In this document: in pieces, positions 62,301 to 64,000 of the stretch
How the letters are laid out: every line of letters starts with the position of its first letter
How positions within the stretch are numbered: the first letter of the stretch is position 1
Origin: Nioella sp. MMSF_3534
GTDB lineage: Bacteria; Pseudomonadota; Alphaproteobacteria; Rhodobacterales; Rhodobacteraceae
Reading direction: 5' to 3'
Length of the DNA stretch: 64,000 bases
Assembly (NCBI RefSeq): GCF_030732985.1
Contig: NZ_JASHJX010000001.1
Span: 62,001-126,000 of the forward strand
Translations under genes and position numbers: made by a program
Notes under the pieces: model-generated
Told to the model about the DNA's origin: nothing
Database searches by the model: none
The model's input: only the letters and a program-made list of their open reading frames with translations

Positions 62301-62720
62301 GATGTTGAAATAGAAATAGCTGCCCATGCCGCAGCCCGCGTAAACCCCTATATTTCCATCGAAATTATCGGGGACATGGCCCGCCTGTTCCATCGCTTCC
62401 CAGGCCACTTCCAGGAACTGGCGGTGCTGCGGGTCCATGATCGCGGCCTCTTTCGGCGACAGCCCGAAGAAGTCGGCGTCGAACCGTTCGAACCCGTCCA
62501 ATACGGCGGCGGCGGGCACATAGTCGGGCCGGTCAATCAGATGCGGTGCCTCGCCCGCGGCCAGCAGGTCCTCTCGATTGAGCCGGCGGATGGATTCGAT
62601 ACCGTCGCGCAGGTTGCGCCAATAGGCCTGCACATCCTCCGCCCCCGGAAGATGCGCGGCCATCCCGACGATGGCGATATCGTTTTCCCCGATCTCGGGG
62701 CCTTGGTCTGCTCGGGTCAT
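56367..62720 (-). CDS. Type I polyketide synthase: KS-AT-KR-DH-ACP-TE
   Basis: A 2117-aa single-module PKS. KS: Cys in T-A-C-S-T-S near 185, His in H-G-T-G-T near 322 and N-I-G-H-L near 363. AT: G-H-S-M-G-E near 633, specificity motif I-A-A-H-S, so malonyl versus methylmalonyl is not assignable. KR: T-G-G-Y-G-G-I-G near 1155, Tyr/Asn in D-Y-V-A-A-N-D-Y-L near 1313. DH-like double hot-dog: H-R-T-K-A-G-x(4)-P near 1400, second Asp in G-L-V-D-L-S. ACP serine in G-G-H-S-L near 1772. Thioesterase G-F-S-G-G-G near 1918 with late H-D-S-M. KR before DH is unusual. First gene of the operon. Confidence 0.94.
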   Translation of the reverse strand: MTRADQGPEIGENDIAIVGMAAHLPGAEDVQAYWRNLRDGIESIRRLNREDLLAAGEAPHLIDRPDYVPAAAVLDGFERFDADFFGLSPKEAAIMDPQHRQFLEVAWEAMEQAGHVPDNFDGNIGVYAGCGMGSYFYFNICSNRDLVDQTGMFLLRHTGNDKDFMATRVSHIFDLHGPSINLQTACSTSLVATHYACQALLMGECDMALAGGVTIELPHARGYLFKEGEILSPDGHCHAFDHRAQGTVFGSGAGCVVLRRAADAIADGDHIWAIIKGSAVNNDGADKAGYLAPSVGGQAEAIAEAQALAGVRADTVDYVECHGTGTYLGDPIEVAALTDAFRRTTKAVGTCRIGSVKTNIGHLDTAAGVASLIKASLSLHHRQIPPSLGYEKPNPAIGFEGSPFLVNDRLTDWPRTDHPARAGVNSLGVGGTNAHVVLEEAPARVASEQSDFPFQLLCLSARGKSALEGNADRLATHLEANPDEDLADVAWTLKEGRKAFERRRVVVAETPEEAAAALRENDPRRVFTHTLVSDSPEITFMFPGGGAQYAGMARDLYETEPVFADWMDRGLEVLEPKLDFDIRALWLPEPGDEGAANERLKTPSVQLPLIMIVEYALAQLWMSWGVEPKALIGHSMGENTAACLAGVMSFEDCIGLVHLRGQLMDSVEPGGMLSVALSPEALAPYLGDDLDLAVVNGPEMCVASGADAALDRLAERLEAEDIHCQRIAINIAAHSRLLDPVLDRFGDYLRSITLNAPQIPVISNRTGQILTDAEAQSPDYWVSHLRGAVRFADGLATLAETPSRVYLEVGPGKALTSLAGQHPKIDANQVINSLRHPDDDTADDAYFLATLGRIWAVGGQFDWGQYWGEARRSRVVLPTYAFQKSPYFIERAEPQLEVSSDWLMREDDPANWGWKPVWRPTYAPCEVDVAGDLSDAARESWLIFADETGVAGTLADRLRAAGHPVNLVTPGDAFARTKTGFVLPPERGREGYDQLLRALSEEGKLPTRIAQLWLLTQGEQHRPGSSFFHRMQEQGFWSLFYLAQAWADDGQGALHIDVVTNGAAQVRAEPLPYPSKSTIMGPARVIPREFPGVSVAVLDVDRPDPLPVLEELLSDPASRVAAIRAGKRYEQGWNRVNLPEADTLDIREGATVLLTGGYGGIGTSVAEELIRRHKARIVLVSRTGLPPRDRWQTLLKNAAPTDRTAARIRAVERLESAGGAVLPLAADVSNVEDMRAAVAKAEATFGAINGVIHAAGVIDDAPILAKSATSIEEVFTPKIHGTQVLDTLFPDGTLDWMVLFSSSSTATAPAGQVDYVAANDYLNAFAKSRSGGKTRVLAIDWGIWSGVGMAAEAMLAREAEPPAPVPVTLPLLDTAGFDADGNRRFEAQWRPESRWVLDQHRTKAGDALLPGTGYLELVAEALEGQGEDRPFEIRDLWFLRPLRTEDGQTTRIRLTLPRSDQGYGLRVESAPEGAGWDVNAEADIRLLPMDPPAPLDIPALEARMGTATRAEPGASLTSPQEAHLRFGPGWRVLRETRLGQGEGLARLSLDRHDARWRLPPGLVDLSTGWAMELIEGYRPDALWVPVNYASVKVYRALPSDVVSYVRNAGDNRASDQTASFNIALAAPDGTVCVEIAGFTIRRLVGNIAFAAAPAKQAEAEGPRPLSPAEERLRHNIAQGIRPEEGAEAFLKALASPLPQVLISSLDLDALIAQAGTETEEAQASHGFERPELDSDFVDPEGPIEETLAGFWRDLLGVAQVGAEDSFFDLGGHSLIAVRLFAMIKKTWAVDFPISVLFEAPTIRKIAGLVEAQGISADPGEDTPKREDPARRFTHLVPMHQGEGGPKTPFFLVAGMFGNVLNLRHLAHLLGHDRPFYGMQARGLFGEDEPHRSVKEAARDYIAEIRQVQPQGPYMLGGFSGGGITAYEIAQQLTAEGEEVAALIMLDTPLPQRRELTRADRIAIQMQELKAGGFAYPFTWLARRIRWEFAKRRQKQDDAGDSPVFHNAAIEAAFLESVASYHLQPWHGPLTLFRPPLVGKWQLAEARLVNSERAYVTHDNDWSEWAPELKVFEVPGDHDSMVLEPNVRVLAARMGKVIEAADRARLVAQAWEGSHAAE

Positions 62721-62942
62721 GACAGCTTTTATCCAGCTTTTTTCGCATGTTGATTAACCGTCAGACTGCCCCCCCATCTTGGTGATTTTAGGGCAAAGGC
62801 ACGGATCGGGTGTGAAAAATGTCGACGGCCTGCATGTTCTGCCAACAGTTTGCAGCACAGCGCCGGGCCGCTTGCGTCTTCCGCATCTTTTCATCGGCCC
62901 CGAATCTTCTATGGTAGGGCCAACTGGACCGGGATGCTGTGG

Positions 62943-63425
62943 ATGACTGACGAACCTTCCGAAACGATTGCCTATGGCCGCCTGATGCACCGCGCCATGC
63001 GGAGCCTGATACAATCCGTTCTGGAAGGCGTGGCGGAAACCGGACTGCCCGGCGAGCACCACTTTTTCATCACCTTCGACACGCGCCACCCCGATGTGGA
63101 CATCGCCCCCTGGCTTCATGATCGTTATCCGGGCGAAATGACAATCGTCATCCAGCACTGGTTCGACGATCTGCGGGTGGATGATGACGGGTTCTGGGTC
63201 ACGCTGAATTTCGGCGACAACCCCGAGCCGCTGCGCATTCCCTTCGATTCCATCCTGACCTTCGTCGACCCCTCGGTGGAGTTCGGCCTTCGGTTCGAGA
63301 CCCAGGTCGAGGAGGATCCCGACGATGAACCGCCCGGCGATGATGCGGCAGAGGATGAGACCGGGCACGAACCGCATCACGATGCCGAGGTCGTGCGGCT
63401 GGATACGTTCCGCAAGAACCACTGA
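62943..63425 (+). CDS. sspB: SspB-family ClpXP adaptor
   Basis: A 160-aa SspB-alpha type protein. SspB tethers ssrA-tagged and other substrates to ClpXP. The globular part (to about 115) shows G-E-H-H-F-F-I-T-F-D-T, Y-P-G-E-M-T-I-V-I-Q-H-W-F-D and L-R-I-P-F-D-S-I-L-T-F-x-D-P-S-V-x-F-G-L. An acidic linker (D-D-E-P-P-G-D-D-A-A-E-D-E) leads to a short hydrophobic/basic C-terminal tail (V-V-R-L-D-T-F-R-K), the ClpX-docking peptide. The start at 62943 is chosen. ATG 62934 is three codons earlier. Divergent from the PKS operon with 222 nt between. Confidence 0.93.
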   Translation: MTDEPSETIAYGRLMHRAMRSLIQSVLEGVAETGLPGEHHFFITFDTRHPDVDIAPWLHDRYPGEMTIVIQHWFDDLRVDDDGFWVTLNFGDNPEPLRIPFDSILTFVDPSVEFGLRFETQVEEDPDDEPPGDDAAEDETGHEPHHDAEVVRLDTFRKNH

Positions 63426-63520
63426 GGCCATGACGCTTTGATGACGCGCGCCCTTGTCCCTTGCGCGGGACCGCGGGGCGTGGCTTATGGCGCGGGAAAG
63501 CATTTTCCTGAGGGTGTCCC

Positions 63521-64000
63521 ATGTCCGGCGATCTTGGTCTGTTCCTTGCGCAGCTTCTGAAGAAACCCCATCAGGTGGTGGCACTGGCGCCCTCGTCCCG
63601 TGCGCTTTCGGCGGAGATGGCGGCGACGCTGGACCCTGAGGGCGGCCCTGTCATCGAGTTGGGGGCAGGCACGGGCCGGATCACGCAGGCGATCATCGAC
63701 CGGGGCATTCCGGCGGAAAAAATCCATTCCATCGAGATGAACCCGGTCTTCTGCGACCGGCTGCGGGCAGATTTCCCGGGGCTGAATGTCTACCAAATGT
63801 CAGCGGGCGACGTGGGCGAACTGCCCGTTGAGGGCGCGCAGGCGGTGGTGTCGGGACTGCCGCTGCTGTCGATGCCCTATGATCTGCAGAACGCCATTTT
63901 GACCGGCACGTTCAGGCAAGTGGGACCGATCGGTACCTATATCCAGTTCACCTATGGCCCGAAACCGCCCGTCAAGGCCGAGATCCGCGCGGCCATGGGT
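63521..64000 (+). CDS. SAM-dependent methyltransferase, phospholipid N-methyltransferase-like (partial)
   Basis: The first 160 codons of a class I methyltransferase, cut by the window edge. The SAM-binding motif I-E-L-G-A-G-T-G-R-I-T near residue 45, the acidic loop H-S-I-E-M-N near 71 and V-V-S-G-L-P-L-L-S-M near 109 match PmtA-type phosphatidylethanolamine N-methyltransferases and the related KsgA/ErmC fold. The ATG at 63521 follows GAGGG. It is 95 nt after sspB. The substrate assignment to phosphatidylethanolamine is by family resemblance only. Confidence 0.75.
   Translation, partial: MSGDLGLFLAQLLKKPHQVVALAPSSRALSAEMAATLDPEGGPVIELGAGTGRITQAIIDRGIPAEKIHSIEMNPVFCDRLRADFPGLNVYQMSAGDVGELPVEGAQAVVSGLPLLSMPYDLQNAILTGTFRQVGPIGTYIQFTYGPKPPVKAEIRAAMG

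Overview
The window is high-GC DNA from an alphaproteobacterium, very probably a Rhodobacteraceae/roseobacter-type marine bacterium. The grounds are the gene order pyrH-frr-uppS-cdsA-dxr-rseP-bamA-ompH-fabZ-lpxA-lpxI-lpxB, use of LpxI rather than LpxH, a B12-dependent NrdJ ribonucleotide reductase, an SspB-alpha type adaptor, and dense operons with 4-nt ATGA start/stop overlaps. No phage, transposon or CRISPR array was seen. Species cannot be named from the sequence alone.

Layout. 1-3.8 kb: the end of an AraC-type regulator, a small hypothetical, glnE and a YbaK-type deacylase. 3.8-15.9 kb (minus strand): an envelope-biogenesis block covering lipid A, fatty acid dehydration, outer-membrane assembly, site-2 protease, phospholipid and isoprenoid steps, ribosome recycling and UMP kinase, with an unannotated 41-aa membrane protein between rseP and bamA. 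16-24.5 kb (plus): miaA, then an AraC regulator and a four-gene peptide-type ABC importer with a putative tandem operator. 24.8-35.3 kb: nrdJ with a strong NrdR-box match upstream, a glycosyltransferase, tRNA-Pro(UGG), DUF192 and double cold-shock-domain genes, pdxH, fabI, gpt, aroB and aroK. Convergent gene ends at 24.8 and 33.5 kb carry tandem perfect or near-perfect palindromes. 35.4-37.9 kb: two envelope-directed hypotheticals coupled to xerD.

38-62.7 kb is the accessory region and the most interesting part. The plus strand carries sugar and polysaccharide functions: a GMC oxidoreductase and SDR pair, two Gfo/Idh/MocA plus epimerase pairs (one split, one fused into a single 694-aa protein), a GT4, a GT2 and a CpsD-type tyrosine kinase. 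On the minus strand, WecG-family glycosyltransferase and Wzz-type chain-length genes are interleaved with these. Next to them is a tightly coupled minus-strand operon PKS > GT2 > NRPS > 4'-phosphopantetheinyl transferase. The NRPS reads formyltransferase, truncated condensation-like region, adenylation domain interrupted by a luciferase-like monooxygenase, then PCP. Its adenylation code, read by hand as D-I-L-Q-M-G-M-I-W, resembles the glycine code. The PKS reads KS-AT-KR-DH-ACP-TE, with KR before DH.

The simplest model (inference) is that the NRPS loads and formylates glycine, the inserted monooxygenase oxidises it, the PKS adds and reduces one C2 unit and its thioesterase releases the product. 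The glycosyltransferase inside the operon and the flanking saccharide genes suggest the product is glycosylated or attached to a surface glycan. 62.9-64 kb: sspB and the start of a SAM-dependent methyltransferase.
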